Part shown: positions 36,885 through 44,751 of the stretch, piece by piece
How positions within the stretch are numbered: the stretch's first letter is position 1
Layout: each line of letters starts with the position of its first letter
Assembly (NCBI GenBank): GCA_944381175.1
Contig: CALWKD010000020.1
Coordinates: forward strand, 44,390-108,389
DNA length: 64,000 nucleotides
Origin: an uncultured Clostridia bacterium
Lineage (GTDB): Bacteria > Bacillota > Clostridia > Christensenellales > UBA1242
Direction: 5' to 3'
Translations under genes and position numbers: made by a program
The notes under the pieces: model-generated
Told to the model about the DNA's origin: nothing
Seen by the model: the letters and a program-made list of their open reading frames with translations, nothing else
The model's database searches: none

Positions 36885-38066
36885 ATGAAGAAAACGATAA
36901 GAGATTTAAAGGGTTTAAAAGGCAAGAAAGTGCTTTTGCGATGTGACTTCAATGTTCCGCTTGACAAATACGGCGACATACTTGATGACACAAGGATTTA
37001 TGCCGCTTTGCCTACGATTGAGTATTTGGTGGAGCACGAGGCAAAAGTCATAATCGTCTCACACCTTGGAAGGCCAAAGGGTTATGACAAATATTTGTCG
37101 CTTTTCCCTGTTGCGGTTTATCTTATGAAGTGGTTTCCAAACAAGGTTAAATTTGCCAGCGAACCAATAGGGAAAGAAGTTGATAGAGAGGTTGCAAACT
37201 TGAAAAATGGAGAGATTTTGCTCCTTGAAAACATCAGGTTTGTGCAGGGTGAAGAAGAAAATTCGCCAAAACTTGTGGAAGAACTTGCAAAACTTGGTGA
37301 TATTTATGTCAATGACGCTTTTGGTGTTTGCCACAGAAAACACGCCTCGACCTATGGCGTTGCAATAAAACTCCCAAATGCGATTGGTTTTTTGGTCGAG
37401 AAAGAGTTGAAGGTCTTTGAGGAAGCGTTCAAAACGCCAAAACGCCCATTTGTTGCGATTTTTGGTGGGGCAAAAATTGACGACAAGATAAACTTGATAC
37501 GAAATATTATGGACAATGTTATGCAACAGGGAGACTCAATCTTGATTGGCGGAGGAATGGCATACACTTTCCTGCAGGCACAAGGGATCCAGATTGGGAA
37601 ATCAATTGTTTCCTTGGACAAAGTTGACGAAGCGAAGAAGGTTTTGGCTGAAGCAGAGAAAAAGGGAATAAAAGTCTTGCTTCCAGTCGACCACGTTGCT
37701 CTTCTTAAAGAAAAAGACAAAGTTGTGAGGACGAAAAAACTCTCTGGAGATATGATTGGTCTTGATATTGGGAATTTGACAATCAAGATGTTTGTCAAGG
37801 AGATTATGGAGGCGAACCAAATTCTTTGGAATGGCCCAGTGGGCAAGTATGAGGACCCTCGCTTCAAAAAGGGCACGATGAAGATTGCGAAAGCGGTCGG
37901 CAAAAGCGTCGCTTACTCGATTGTTGGAGGCGGAGACAGCATAAGTGCAATAAATGCATCTGGCGTTGCCGACAGCGTAAACCACCTTTCAACAGGTGGC
38001 GGGGCAAGTTTAAAACTTATGGAAGGGAAACCACTTCCTGCGATTGAAGTTATTGATGAGGTCTGA
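36885..38066 (+). CDS. pgk: Phosphoglycerate kinase
   Basis: Glycolytic enzyme making ATP from 1,3-bisphosphoglycerate and ADP. The 393-aa protein has the family start KVLLRCDFNVPLD, SHLGRPKG for substrate binding, FVNDAF-type motif YVNDAFGVCHRKHAS, IFGGAKIDDKI, GGGMAYTFL, and the C-terminal GGGDSISAIN nucleotide-binding turn. All catalytic regions are intact. tpiA lies 77 nt downstream on the same strand with no terminator, so the two probably form an operon, as in many Firmicutes; gapA, gpmI and eno are not in the window. Confidence 0.97.
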   Translation: MKKTIRDLKGLKGKKVLLRCDFNVPLDKYGDILDDTRIYAALPTIEYLVEHEAKVIIVSHLGRPKGYDKYLSLFPVAVYLMKWFPNKVKFASEPIGKEVDREVANLKNGEILLLENIRFVQGEEENSPKLVEELAKLGDIYVNDAFGVCHRKHASTYGVAIKLPNAIGFLVEKELKVFEEAFKTPKRPFVAIFGGAKIDDKINLIRNIMDNVMQQGDSILIGGGMAYTFLQAQGIQIGKSIVSLDKVDEAKKVLAEAEKKGIKVLLPVDHVALLKEKDKVVRTKKLSGDMIGLDIGNLTIKMFVKEIMEANQILWNGPVGKYEDPRFKKGTMKIAKAVGKSVAYSIVGGGDSISAINASGVADSVNHLSTGGGASLKLMEGKPLPAIEVIDEV

Positions 38067-38143
38067 TTTTTGAGGTAAGCGAAAGAGGAATTTCGGCAAC
38101 TTTTGTGGTAAAACAAGAATAAATTAAAGACGAGGAGAAGGTT

Positions 38144-38893
38144 ATGAAGAAAATTATAATCGGCAACTTCAAGATGAACACAACTCCAAGCGAGTTCAAG
38201 TCTTATGCAATGGCACTTGCGACCAAGACAAAAGGGACAAAAAATGATGTTATCGTCTGCCCTCCATACACGCATCTTGGCACGGCAAAGCAGATTCTTG
38301 CTGGCAGTCATATTTATTATGGTGCACAAAACATCTCAGAGGAGGAAAGTGGAGCATTTACTGGTGAGATAAGTGCAAGTATGATAAAAGACTTGGGTGC
38401 GGAATATGTCATTGTTGGACACTCCGAGAGGAGAGGAAAATTCAAGGAGAATGACAAAGTTGTAAACAAAAAAATCAAGACCGCACTTGCAAACGGTTTG
38501 AAAGTCATTCTTTGCGTGGGAGAAAATTTGCAGACAAGGACAAACAAGCAAGCGGCGATGTTTGTCAAAAAACAACTTGATGACGACCTCAAGGGCATCT
38601 ATGAAAACGAACTTGAAAGTGTCATCATTGCATATGAGCCTATTTGGGCAATCGGAACAGGGAAAAATGTCACTGTGACCGAAATTCATAAAATGACAGA
38701 CCTTATCAGAAAGGAAATTGAATACCTGTATTCTGAAAAGGCTGGCAGAGGAATAAACATTGTCTACGGCGGAAGCGTAGGTTTGACAAATTACAAAAAA
38801 CTGCTTTCAAATGATTTCTTGAATGGGGTTATGATTGGGAATATTTGTCTCGAAATTGACAATTTCACATTGATATGCAGAGAAAATTACTAA
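38144..38893 (+). CDS. tpiA: Triosephosphate isomerase
   Basis: Interconverts dihydroxyacetone phosphate and glyceraldehyde 3-phosphate. TIM barrel of 249 aa with all catalytic residues: Lys10 in GNFKMN, His93 in VGHSERR, Glu165 in AYEPIWAIGTGK, and the phosphate-binding YGGSVG. The last ~25 residues (GVMIGNICLEIDNF) deviate from the common GALVGGASL pattern, a local divergence near the C-terminal phosphate loop. GAGGAGAAGG precedes the ATG. Only 12 nt separate its stop from the dnaX start, so dnaX may be co-transcribed with pgk-tpiA. Confidence 0.96.
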   Translation: MKKIIIGNFKMNTTPSEFKSYAMALATKTKGTKNDVIVCPPYTHLGTAKQILAGSHIYYGAQNISEEESGAFTGEISASMIKDLGAEYVIVGHSERRGKFKENDKVVNKKIKTALANGLKVILCVGENLQTRTNKQAAMFVKKQLDDDLKGIYENELESVIIAYEPIWAIGTGKNVTVTEIHKMTDLIRKEIEYLYSEKAGRGINIVYGGSVGLTNYKKLLSNDFLNGVMIGNICLEIDNFTLICRENY

Positions 38894-38905
38894 AATGGAG
38901 AAATG

Positions 38906-40009
38906 ATGAATCATATTGCACTTTACAGAAAATATAGACCAAAGAGTTTTGAGCAGGTGATTGGACAAGACCACATCACAAAGACCTTGCAAAACCAAAT
39001 TATGAGCGACCAAATTGGGCACGCATATCTTTTCACTGGCTCTCGTGGGACGGGAAAGACGAGCGTTGCGAAGATTTTTGCGAAAGCGGTGAATTGCCAA
39101 AAACCAGTAAACGGCTCTGCTTGCGGAGAGTGTGAGGTCTGCAAGAGGCTCGAGCAAGAAAACGACATAAACATCATCGAAATTGACGCAGCGTCAAACA
39201 ACAAAGTCGATGACATCAGAGAGATTCGAGATAAGGTGAAATTTATGCCTGTTGGAGCGAAATACAAAGTTTACATCATCGACGAAGTTCATATGCTTTC
39301 CGACAGTGCCTTCAACGCACTTTTGAAAACTTTGGAAGAGCCACCGTCATATGTCATTTTCATTTTGGCGACCACAGAGGTTCACAAATTGCCACAGACG
39401 ATTTTATCGAGGTGTATTAGGTTTGATTTCAGATTGGTTTCGACCGAGACTCTTGTGAAACACTTGGCAAAGATATTTGACAAAGAGAATATAAAATATG
39501 ATGAGGAAAGCCTCAAAATCATTGCAAGTGCAGGAGAGGGAAGCGTCAGAGACACGCTCTCAATCGCAGATTCCATTGCCTCATATTGCCAAGGTGACAT
39601 CACAAAAGAGAAGACGCTCTCAATTTTGGGTACAACTGACCACGATTTGATAATCAGTTTCTTCGACCAAATAAAAGAAAAAGATGTCGGACAAGTGCTT
39701 TCGCTTATTGACCAGATTGAGAAAGAAGGAAAGAATTTGGCGGTGTTTGCGAAAGATTTGTCTAAGCACGCGAGAAATCTTTTGGTTTGCAAATCGTGCA
39801 AAAATGCAAACGAAATTTTAAATTTGACCGATGATGTGTTTGAAATGTATAAACAGCAGTCGGAAAAGTTTGAGGAGAAAGATTTGATTCGATATATGCA
39901 GGTCTTCTCAAGTGCCGAAAGCGAACTTCGTTACACGCTCTCCGTGAGGCTTCTGCTTGAAACGACTTGCCTTACTGCAATGCTTGGACTTGACGCAAAA
40001 AAAAACTGA
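38906..40009 (+). CDS. dnaX: DNA polymerase III gamma/tau subunit, zero-frame (gamma-like) product
   Basis: Clamp-loader ATPase. The zero-frame product of 367 aa has all AAA+ features: Walker A GSRGTGKTS (residues ~45-53), zinc module cysteines 64, 73, 76 and 79, Walker B IIDEVHML, sensor strand FILATTEVHKL, SRC motif LSRCIRF, and the domain III helical collar. It stops in AKKN right after an A9 run (39997-40005). The -1 frame continues without a stop to 40341 with what looks like the rest of tau. ATG 38906 is preferred over ATG 38903, because TGGAG ends at 38900 and needs the longer gap. ybaB and recR follow, the classic dnaX-ybaB-recR order. Confidence 0.93.
   Translation: MNHIALYRKYRPKSFEQVIGQDHITKTLQNQIMSDQIGHAYLFTGSRGTGKTSVAKIFAKAVNCQKPVNGSACGECEVCKRLEQENDINIIEIDAASNNKVDDIREIRDKVKFMPVGAKYKVYIIDEVHMLSDSAFNALLKTLEEPPSYVIFILATTEVHKLPQTILSRCIRFDFRLVSTETLVKHLAKIFDKENIKYDEESLKIIASAGEGSVRDTLSIADSIASYCQGDITKEKTLSILGTTDHDLIISFFDQIKEKDVGQVLSLIDQIEKEGKNLAVFAKDLSKHARNLLVCKSCKNANEILNLTDDVFEMYKQQSEKFEEKDLIRYMQVFSSAESELRYTLSVRLLLETTCLTAMLGLDAKKN
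39997..40005 (+). other. A9 slippery run in dnaX (putative -1 frameshift or transcriptional slippage site)
   Basis: Nine consecutive A. In the zero frame this reads GCA-AAA-AAA-AAC-TGA and terminates. Re-reading one base, or a transcript with one extra A, gives AAA-CTG-AAG and continues in frame with the downstream ORF. dnaX of E. coli and Thermus is known to make two products by frameshifting or slippage at A-runs. Confidence 0.65.
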
Positions 40010-40341
40010 AGATTGAGAAAGATGTGACAAAACTCTCTGCAAATAATGTTTGGGGAAAGGTGGTGTTGTATCTGAAAGAACACAAAAAGGTTGCACTTCA
40101 CGTGGCTTGCGGAGATATAACAAATGCACAAATTGAGGGAGACCGACTTGTGATTCGCTCCAGTGACGATTTCTTGATTGATGTGCTTGAGAATGGAAGA
40201 AGAGAGATTGAAACGGCTATCAGGTGGCAAGGGTTGGACTTGAAATTTGAGGTGGTGAAGTTTGAGAGTGTTGAGCAAAAATTGAACAAGGACATCAAAA
40301 AATTGCAAAACTTTTTCGGAAGCAGATTGACAATCGACTAA
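40003..40341 (+). CDS. dnaX: dnaX tau-specific C-terminal extension (-1 frame)
   Basis: Open in the -1 frame relative to dnaX from the A9 run to TAA 40341. It begins KLKIEKDVTKLSANNVWGKV after the slip, and has the alpha/beta character of tau domain V, which contacts the polymerase (VWGKVVLYLKEHKKVALHV, then IEGDRLVIRSSDDFLIDVL). Joined to the zero-frame part, the product would be about 478 aa, somewhat short for a tau and with little room for domain IV. A GTG at 40024 has no clear RBS, so independent translation is less likely. Alternatives are a true frameshift mutation or a one-base homopolymer sequencing error. Confidence 0.7.
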   Translation, partial: KLKIEKDVTKLSANNVWGKVVLYLKEHKKVALHVACGDITNAQIEGDRLVIRSSDDFLIDVLENGRREIETAIRWQGLDLKFEVVKFESVEQKLNKDIKKLQNFFGSRLTID

Positions 40342-40368
40342 CTTTTCTTTTGGAAAAAAGAAAAGTTA
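40338..40368 (+). terminator. AT-rich hairpin after dnaX (weak terminator candidate)
   Basis: CTAACTTTTCTTT pairs with AAAGAAAAGTTAG around a short loop, overlapping the dnaX tau stop. It is followed by A-rich rather than T-rich sequence, so its termination strength on the plus strand is doubtful. Confidence 0.35.
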
Positions 40369-40485
40369 GCAAAAGAAAATCGATGATTTTCGAGTTTTCT
40401 TAAAACAGAGAAGAAACTTTGAGATTTTGTTTAACAACAAAAAGGGTCTCGACCCTTGGAAAAAAGAAAAGTTAGCAAAAGAAAA
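40350..40485. repeat. Two 30-bp direct repeats in the dnaX-ybaB gap
   Basis: The same 30 bases (beginning TTGGAAAAAAGAAAAGTTAG) occur at 40350-40379 and 40456-40485. The second copy is preceded by a small hairpin AAGGGT-CTCG-ACCCTT (40442-40457). The rest of the 348-bp gap (40342-40689) is very AT-rich, with a small GACTA-AAAA-TAGTC dyad near 40630 and no supported gene. Confidence 0.7.
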
Positions 40486-40689
40486 CCAACAATTTTTGAG
40501 ATTTCTTGAAATATAAAAAAACACTAAAAATAATCAAAAAATATGAAAAATTAAATATTTTTTGTGGAAAAATGGCAATTTTTGATAAAAAATGACGATT
40601 TGTAAAAATTATAAAAATAAAGAAAAACGACTAAAAATAGTCGAAAAAATAGAAAAAATTAAATACGGAATAAATTTTAGGAGGTTTAT

Positions 40690-41004
40690 ATGGCATACGG
40701 ATTTGGTGGATTTGGCGGAAACAATATGCAGGCACTTATGCGTCAGGCACAAAAAATGCAAGAGGATATGAAGAAGATTCGTGAGGAGATTGACGGCACG
40801 GAGTACACATCAAGTGTTGGTGGCGGAATGGTTGAGGTCACACTTTACGGAAACCGCACTGTGAAAAGTGTCAAGATTAAGCCTGAGGTGGTTGACCCAG
40901 AAGATGTGGAGATGCTCGAGGACTTGGTTGCCTCTGCGGTTGGAGACGCATTAAACAAAATCTCCGCTGACGAAAAGGCAAAACTCCCAAACTTGGGAAT
41001 GTAA
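40690..41004 (+). CDS. YbaB/EbfC family nucleoid-associated protein
   Basis: Small dimeric DNA-binding protein that usually sits between dnaX and recR. The 104-aa protein has a Gly/Phe-rich start, the helix MRQAQKMQEDMKKIREEI, the central GGGMVEVTLYGNRTVKSVKI and EDLVASAVGDALNKI, all matching the family. A perfect AGGAGG precedes the ATG. recR follows 34 nt later, so the two are one operon. The family's exact role is unknown; context suggests recombination or replication support. Confidence 0.95.
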   Translation: MAYGFGGFGGNNMQALMRQAQKMQEDMKKIREEIDGTEYTSSVGGGMVEVTLYGNRTVKSVKIKPEVVDPEDVEMLEDLVASAVGDALNKISADEKAKLPNLGM

Positions 41005-41038
41005 AATTGTGAGATTGCCACTTTGATAAAGGAAGATT

Positions 41039-41632
41039 ATGAGTGAATTTGACGAGCCGATTGAGAGGTTGATTGAATATTTCAGGAGTTTGCCAGGCGT
41101 GGGCAAAAAAACTGCTCAACGCTATGCTTTTTACATCCTCGAAAACAGCAAAGAAAAAGCACAAAATTTTGCGAATGCAATCGTGGAAGTGAAAGAAAAG
41201 GTCCGCCTTTGCAGTGTTTGCGGGAATTATTCTTCAAGCGAAATTTGCCCGATTTGCCAAAAGCGAAACAGAAAAATTGTTTGCGTTGTGCAAGAGCCAA
41301 AAGATGTGGTGTCAATGGAAAAAGTGAAAAGTTTTGATGGGGTCTATCACATTTTGTTTGGCACAATAAACCCTCTTGAAAACAAAGGACCAAACGACAT
41401 AAGAATAAAGGAACTTCTCGCTCGCATCTCAAAAGATGGTGTGCAGGAAGTGATTATGGCAACAAACCCTGATGTTGAGGGTGAGGCAACTGCGATGTAT
41501 ATTGCGAAAATTTTGAAACCGCTTGGCGTCAAAGTTACTCGCCTTGCACAAGGAATTTCAATGGGCAGTGATATCGAATTTGCAGACGAAATCACGCTTG
41601 AAAAAGCGCTCAAAGCAAGACAAGAAATCTAA
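41039..41632 (+). CDS. recR: Recombination protein RecR
   Basis: Works with RecF and RecO to load RecA at single-strand gaps. The 197-aa protein has the N-terminal helix-hairpin-helix LPGVGKKTAQRYA, a four-cysteine zinc finger (58, 61, 70, 73) and the Toprim domain (VVQEPKDVVSME, then GVYHILFG, ATNPDVEGEATAMY), followed by the C-terminal VTRLAQGISMGSDIEFADE Walker-B-like region. AAAGGAAG lies before the ATG. A terminator overlaps its stop codon. Confidence 0.97.
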   Translation: MSEFDEPIERLIEYFRSLPGVGKKTAQRYAFYILENSKEKAQNFANAIVEVKEKVRLCSVCGNYSSSEICPICQKRNRKIVCVVQEPKDVVSMEKVKSFDGVYHILFGTINPLENKGPNDIRIKELLARISKDGVQEVIMATNPDVEGEATAMYIAKILKPLGVKVTRLAQGISMGSDIEFADEITLEKALKARQEI

Positions 41633-41655
41633 GGTGGCATTGCCACTTTTTTAAT
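41631..41655 (+). terminator. Terminator of ybaB-recR
   Basis: AAGGTGGC (41631-41638) pairs with GCCACTTT (41642-41649), one G-T pair, followed by T-rich sequence; overlaps the recR stop. Confidence 0.75.
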
Positions 41656-41750
41656 TTTCATTTTGATAAAATTTTTGAAGTAAAAAACACAAATAGGAAA
41701 AGTGTATTGCTTGCGAATTGTGATGCCAATTTGAAAAGGTGTCATGTTGC

Positions 41751-41779
41751 TTGACTTTTTTTATTGTGTTTGCTATATT
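41751..41779 (+). promoter_or_regulatory. Promoter of argS
   Basis: TTGACT (41751-41756), a 17-nt spacer and TATATT (41774-41779), 35 nt before the start codon. Confidence 0.75.
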
Positions 41780-41814
41780 GTCGATATATCAGAGGATTTT
41801 TTGGAGATTTTGCT

Positions 41815-43599
41815 ATGGATTTAAAGAACGAAATTTTGAAAAAACTTGTAAAAAGTGTAAACGATTGCAATTTTGATGGTGCTGGAAGTCTCGTTGTAAC
41901 TTTTTCCAATCGTCCAGATTTGTGCGATTTTCAAACAAATTATGCACTCATCGTGGCAAAAAATATGGGGATGAAACCTATTGAAGTTGCCGAAAAAATA
42001 GTGGAAAATATTGAAAAAAGCGAGTTTTTTGAGTTTTCTGTGGTTGCCCCAGGCTTTATAAACATCAAAGTGACGGACAAGGCACTTTCAGAATTTGCAA
42101 ATTTTGTGAAGGCTGACAAAAACTTGGGCGTTGAGCAGGTCGAGAAAAAGAGATTCGTATTCTTTGATTATGGCGGAGCGAATGTCGCCAAGGAACTTCA
42201 CGTGGGACATTTGCGTTCTCCAATTATAGGTGAGGCGCTCAAAAGATTGCACGCTGTTATGGGTGACAAGGTTTTGGCGGATGTGCACTTGGGAGATTTT
42301 GGACTTCAAATGGGGCTTACGGTGCTCCAACTTAAAGAGGATGGTTATCTTGATGCGTTTTTTGACGAAAATGTCAAAGATTACAGCAAAATCCCAATGC
42401 AAGACATCACTCTTGACCTTTTGAATGACGAATATCCAAAGGCAAGCAAGCGTAAAGATGTGGACAAAGAATTCAAGAAAATGGCAGACCTTTTCACGCT
42501 TTACATACAGCAACACAAAGAGCCGTATTTTTCCATATATAATAAGATAAAAGATTTGTCAGTGGCTGAGATTAGGGAAAATTACAAACTTCTAAACACC
42601 ACTTTTGACCTTTATCTTGGTGAGAGTGATGCAGAGCCGTTTATTGATGAGACAATCAAAATCTTTGTTGACAAAAACCTTGCAAGAGAAAGCGATGGGG
42701 CACTTGTGGTCGATGTTGCAAGAGATGGCGAGCATATTCCAATTCCGAAGAAGAGTGAGGACGAACCGCAGAGATACAAAAACCCTATGCCACCAGCGAT
42801 TATCAAAAAATACAACGGTGGAGATTTGTATGCGACCACCGACCTCGCGACCATTTTAATGCGAAACAGGGAATATTCTCCAGATGAAATCGTTTATATC
42901 ACTGACAATCGCCAGTCGGTGCATTTTGAGCAGGTGTTTAGGTGCAGTAAACTTGCAGGGATTTCTCCAGAGAAGCAAAAGTTGACACACGTGGCATTTG
43001 GCACAATGAATGGTCGTGACGGCAAGCCTTTCAAAACGCGTGAGGGCGGAGTTGTCAGATACAAGGATGTGATAAATCTTCTTATTGACAGCGCAGAGAA
43101 GAAGTTGGAAGAAAACGGGATTGTGGGAGATAAGGAACTTGCAAGAAGAATTGGTGTCGGGGCGATGAAATTTGGGGATTTATCAAATGTTGTCGGCACG
43201 GACTATGTGTTTGATATGGACAAATTTATGTCTTTCGACGGCAAGACGGGTCCTTACATCCAATACACAATTGCAAGAATAAACTCCATTTTGTCAAAGG
43301 CTGATGCCCAGCCGAGTGAAGTTGATGTTCAGAATTTGGAAGAGAGAAAAATTGTGCTTGCAATACTCAAATTAAATTCTTCTTATAATGTTTGCTATGA
43401 GAACTATTCGCTCAACACTCTTTGCCTTGCGACTTTCGATCTTGCAAGTGCATTTTCAACTTATTACAACAACTGCAGAATTTTGTCAGAAAAAGATGTG
43501 AAGAGAAAAAAGAGTATGCTTGCTGTGTGTCTGCTTGTCAAAAATTGCCTTGAAAAAGCACTTTACACTTTGGGTATTGACAGCGTTGAGAAAATGTGA
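41815..43599 (+). CDS. argS: Arginyl-tRNA synthetase
   Basis: Class I synthetase that charges tRNA-Arg. The 594-aa protein has the N-terminal Add1-type tRNA D-loop-binding domain (~1-105), the HIGH-type motif HVGH at 129-132 in GGANVAKELHVGHLRSPIIG, a catalytic Rossmann core with ATTDLATILMR and VYITDNRQSVHF, and GKPFKTREGGVVRYKD in the place of KMSKS, as is common in ArgRS. The C-terminal helical anticodon-binding domain starts after GPYIQYTIARI. ATG 41815 is chosen over an upstream frame start at 41764, since it has TTGGAG before it and the first 17 residues of the longer version are untypical and overlap the promoter. Confidence 0.95.
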   Translation: MDLKNEILKKLVKSVNDCNFDGAGSLVVTFSNRPDLCDFQTNYALIVAKNMGMKPIEVAEKIVENIEKSEFFEFSVVAPGFINIKVTDKALSEFANFVKADKNLGVEQVEKKRFVFFDYGGANVAKELHVGHLRSPIIGEALKRLHAVMGDKVLADVHLGDFGLQMGLTVLQLKEDGYLDAFFDENVKDYSKIPMQDITLDLLNDEYPKASKRKDVDKEFKKMADLFTLYIQQHKEPYFSIYNKIKDLSVAEIRENYKLLNTTFDLYLGESDAEPFIDETIKIFVDKNLARESDGALVVDVARDGEHIPIPKKSEDEPQRYKNPMPPAIIKKYNGGDLYATTDLATILMRNREYSPDEIVYITDNRQSVHFEQVFRCSKLAGISPEKQKLTHVAFGTMNGRDGKPFKTREGGVVRYKDVINLLIDSAEKKLEENGIVGDKELARRIGVGAMKFGDLSNVVGTDYVFDMDKFMSFDGKTGPYIQYTIARINSILSKADAQPSEVDVQNLEERKIVLAILKLNSSYNVCYENYSLNTLCLATFDLASAFSTYYNNCRILSEKDVKRKKSMLAVCLLVKNCLEKALYTLGIDSVEKM

Positions 43600-43650
43600 T
43601 ATTTTTAAGTGCTTGACGACAGAAAATTCCTAAAAATTTTTAAAAAGGTA

Positions 43651-43679
43651 TTTACAAACCCGACATTTTGTGGTAAAAT
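43651..43679 (+). promoter_or_regulatory. Promoter of the 102-aa unknown gene
   Basis: TTTACA (43651-43656), a 17-nt spacer and TAAAAT (43674-43679). A GGAGGTG ribosome binding site precedes the ATG at 43719. Confidence 0.7.
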
Positions 43680-43718
43680 ATGGTCAGTTAAGAGAAAAAC
43701 ACACGGAGGTGTTTATAT

Positions 43719-44027
43719 ATGAATGTTTCAAAAGTAAATGTTAATGCTTTGACAGGAAACGGAGTTAAAAATGGAGAAATTGTTGTGAGCCTTGGCGGGA
43801 TGAACGCTTTGGAAGGTGTTTTGTCAAAGGGCGACGACAAACAAGAACAATCAGAAGAGATTGATGTGAACGCTGGCAGGGGGACATTTGGTGTTGATTG
43901 CAGAACTCCAAATGGAGACAAGACTGGAGAAGTGGAAATCTTGCTTGGTCTTCCAGAGGAGTTCTCAAAGCAAAGTTCCACTCAAAAAGCGGACTCAAAA
44001 ACTTACAGTGATGGTATGTCAAGGTAA
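43719..44027 (+). CDS. Unrecognised 102-aa hydrophilic protein
   Basis: Well-defined monocistronic gene: consensus-like promoter, GGAGGTG before the ATG, and a strong terminator just after the stop. The protein starts MNVSKVNVNALTGNG, has a beta-like first half (GEIVVSLGGMNALEG), an acidic linker (KGDDKQEQSEEID), a second beta-like part (GEVEILLGLPEEF), and a polar Ser/Thr/Lys-rich tail. No cysteine cluster, TM helix or signal peptide. The signal quality suggests high expression. No family or function is assigned. Confidence 0.75.
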   Translation: MNVSKVNVNALTGNGVKNGEIVVSLGGMNALEGVLSKGDDKQEQSEEIDVNAGRGTFGVDCRTPNGDKTGEVEILLGLPEEFSKQSSTQKADSKTYSDGMSR

Positions 44028-44060
44028 AATCGTGAAAAATTTTCACGATTTTTTTTAAAT
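44026..44060 (+). terminator. Terminator of the 102-aa gene
   Basis: AAAATCGTGAAA (44026-44037) pairs with TTTCACGATTTT (44041-44052), then a T run. Confidence 0.85.
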
Positions 44061-44064
44061 CGTT

Positions 44065-44092
44065 TTGAAAAAGATGTTTAATGTGTTATCAT
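44065..44092 (+). promoter_or_regulatory. Possible promoter of the HicB-like gene
   Basis: TTGAAA (44065-44070), a 16-nt spacer and TATCAT (44087-44092), 35 nt before the start codon. Confidence 0.5.
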
Positions 44093-44127
44093 AAAAGCAG
44101 AAATATTTGGTTTTCTGGAGCAAATTG

Positions 44128-44397
44128 ATGAAAAAGTTTAAACAATATCTTTATCCAGCCATTTTTGTGGAGGACGAGGGAAGATATCAGGTTATTTTTC
44201 CAGACCTTGGAATTTACACTGACGGAAGCGATTTGTCAGAGGCATATTTGTGCGCGAAAGAACTTTTGAGAGTCTATTTTTCTTATGTCCATAAATATGA
44301 AGTAGAATACAATCTTCCGACAAAATTTGAAGACTTTGTCAAAAAGTGCAAGAAGAACGAAATTCCTCTTCTTGTTGATGCATACGTGAATGACTGA
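44128..44397 (+). CDS. HicB-like (RNase-H-fold) antitoxin family protein, orphan
   Basis: An 89-aa protein with the degenerate RNase H fold pattern of HicB N-terminal domains: YLYPAIFVEDEGRYQVIFPD, then LGIYTDGSDLSEAYLCAKELL, where PDL, T and the Ala/Glu helix match. In type II toxin-antitoxin pairs HicB blocks the mRNA-cleaving HicA. No HicA-like gene (a ~60-aa basic protein with a conserved His) is next to it on either side, and the C-terminal DNA-binding domain seen in long HicB proteins is absent. So it is either an orphan antitoxin or a stand-alone member of the same fold. ATG 44128, with GGAG 8 nt upstream, is preferred over a start at 44107. Confidence 0.65.
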   Translation: MKKFKQYLYPAIFVEDEGRYQVIFPDLGIYTDGSDLSEAYLCAKELLRVYFSYVHKYEVEYNLPTKFEDFVKKCKKNEIPLLVDAYVND

Positions 44398-44445
44398 TAT
44401 GTCTTTTGACAGATGTTTTGTCAAAATTTGAAGTTTTTCAAAATG

Positions 44446-44471
44446 AAATCTCTTGGAAAAGAGATTTTTTT
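44446..44471 (+). terminator. Terminator of the HicB-like gene
   Basis: AAATCTCTT (44446-44454) pairs with AAGAGATTT (44459-44467), loop GGAA, then a T run. Confidence 0.85.
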
Positions 44472-44528
44472 GATTTATATTGTCGTTTTTGGGTGGGAAA
44501 AGAGTTTTTGAAAGGCAGGTGAAGTGAG

Positions 44529-44633
44529 ATGAAAGAGTTTTTGCATTTTTTTGCTTTTATCTTCAATGCTTCGTTTTTGTTTAAATTTATCTTTCAAGCA
44601 CTCAGCGATTTTGAAACAGTGGGCTCTGTGTAA
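44529..44633 (+). CDS. Possible 34-aa hydrophobic small protein
   Basis: ATG 44529 to TAA 44633, starting [20 protein letters not shown] and ending in a polar [10 protein letters not shown]. It would form one TM helix. AGGTGA lies ~6 nt before the start, a weak site. It fills the otherwise empty gap between the HicB-like gene and rpmG. Only weakly supported; the base composition (many TTT codons) could produce such an ORF by chance. Confidence 0.25.
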   Translation: MKEFLHFFAFIFNASFLFKFIFQALSDFETVGSV

Positions 44634-44673
44634 GCGAAAAAGAAAAATATTCCAAAACATTTCTCGAAAACAC

Positions 44674-44702
44674 TTGACTTGCACGCTTTATTGTGGTATA
44701 TT
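44674..44702 (+). promoter_or_regulatory. Promoter of rpmG-secE-nusG
   Basis: TTGACT (44674-44679), a 17-nt spacer and TATATT (44697-44702), 49 nt before rpmG. Confidence 0.75.
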
Positions 44703-44751
44703 TTGTTTGACACTTTCAAAGGGTGTTAGTTTTTTTGTTAGGAGAAAAAAG

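Noticed and set aside
40442-40457. AAGGGT-CTCG-ACCCTT hairpin as a plus-strand terminator
   Set aside because: It is followed by an A-run, not a T-run, on the plus strand.
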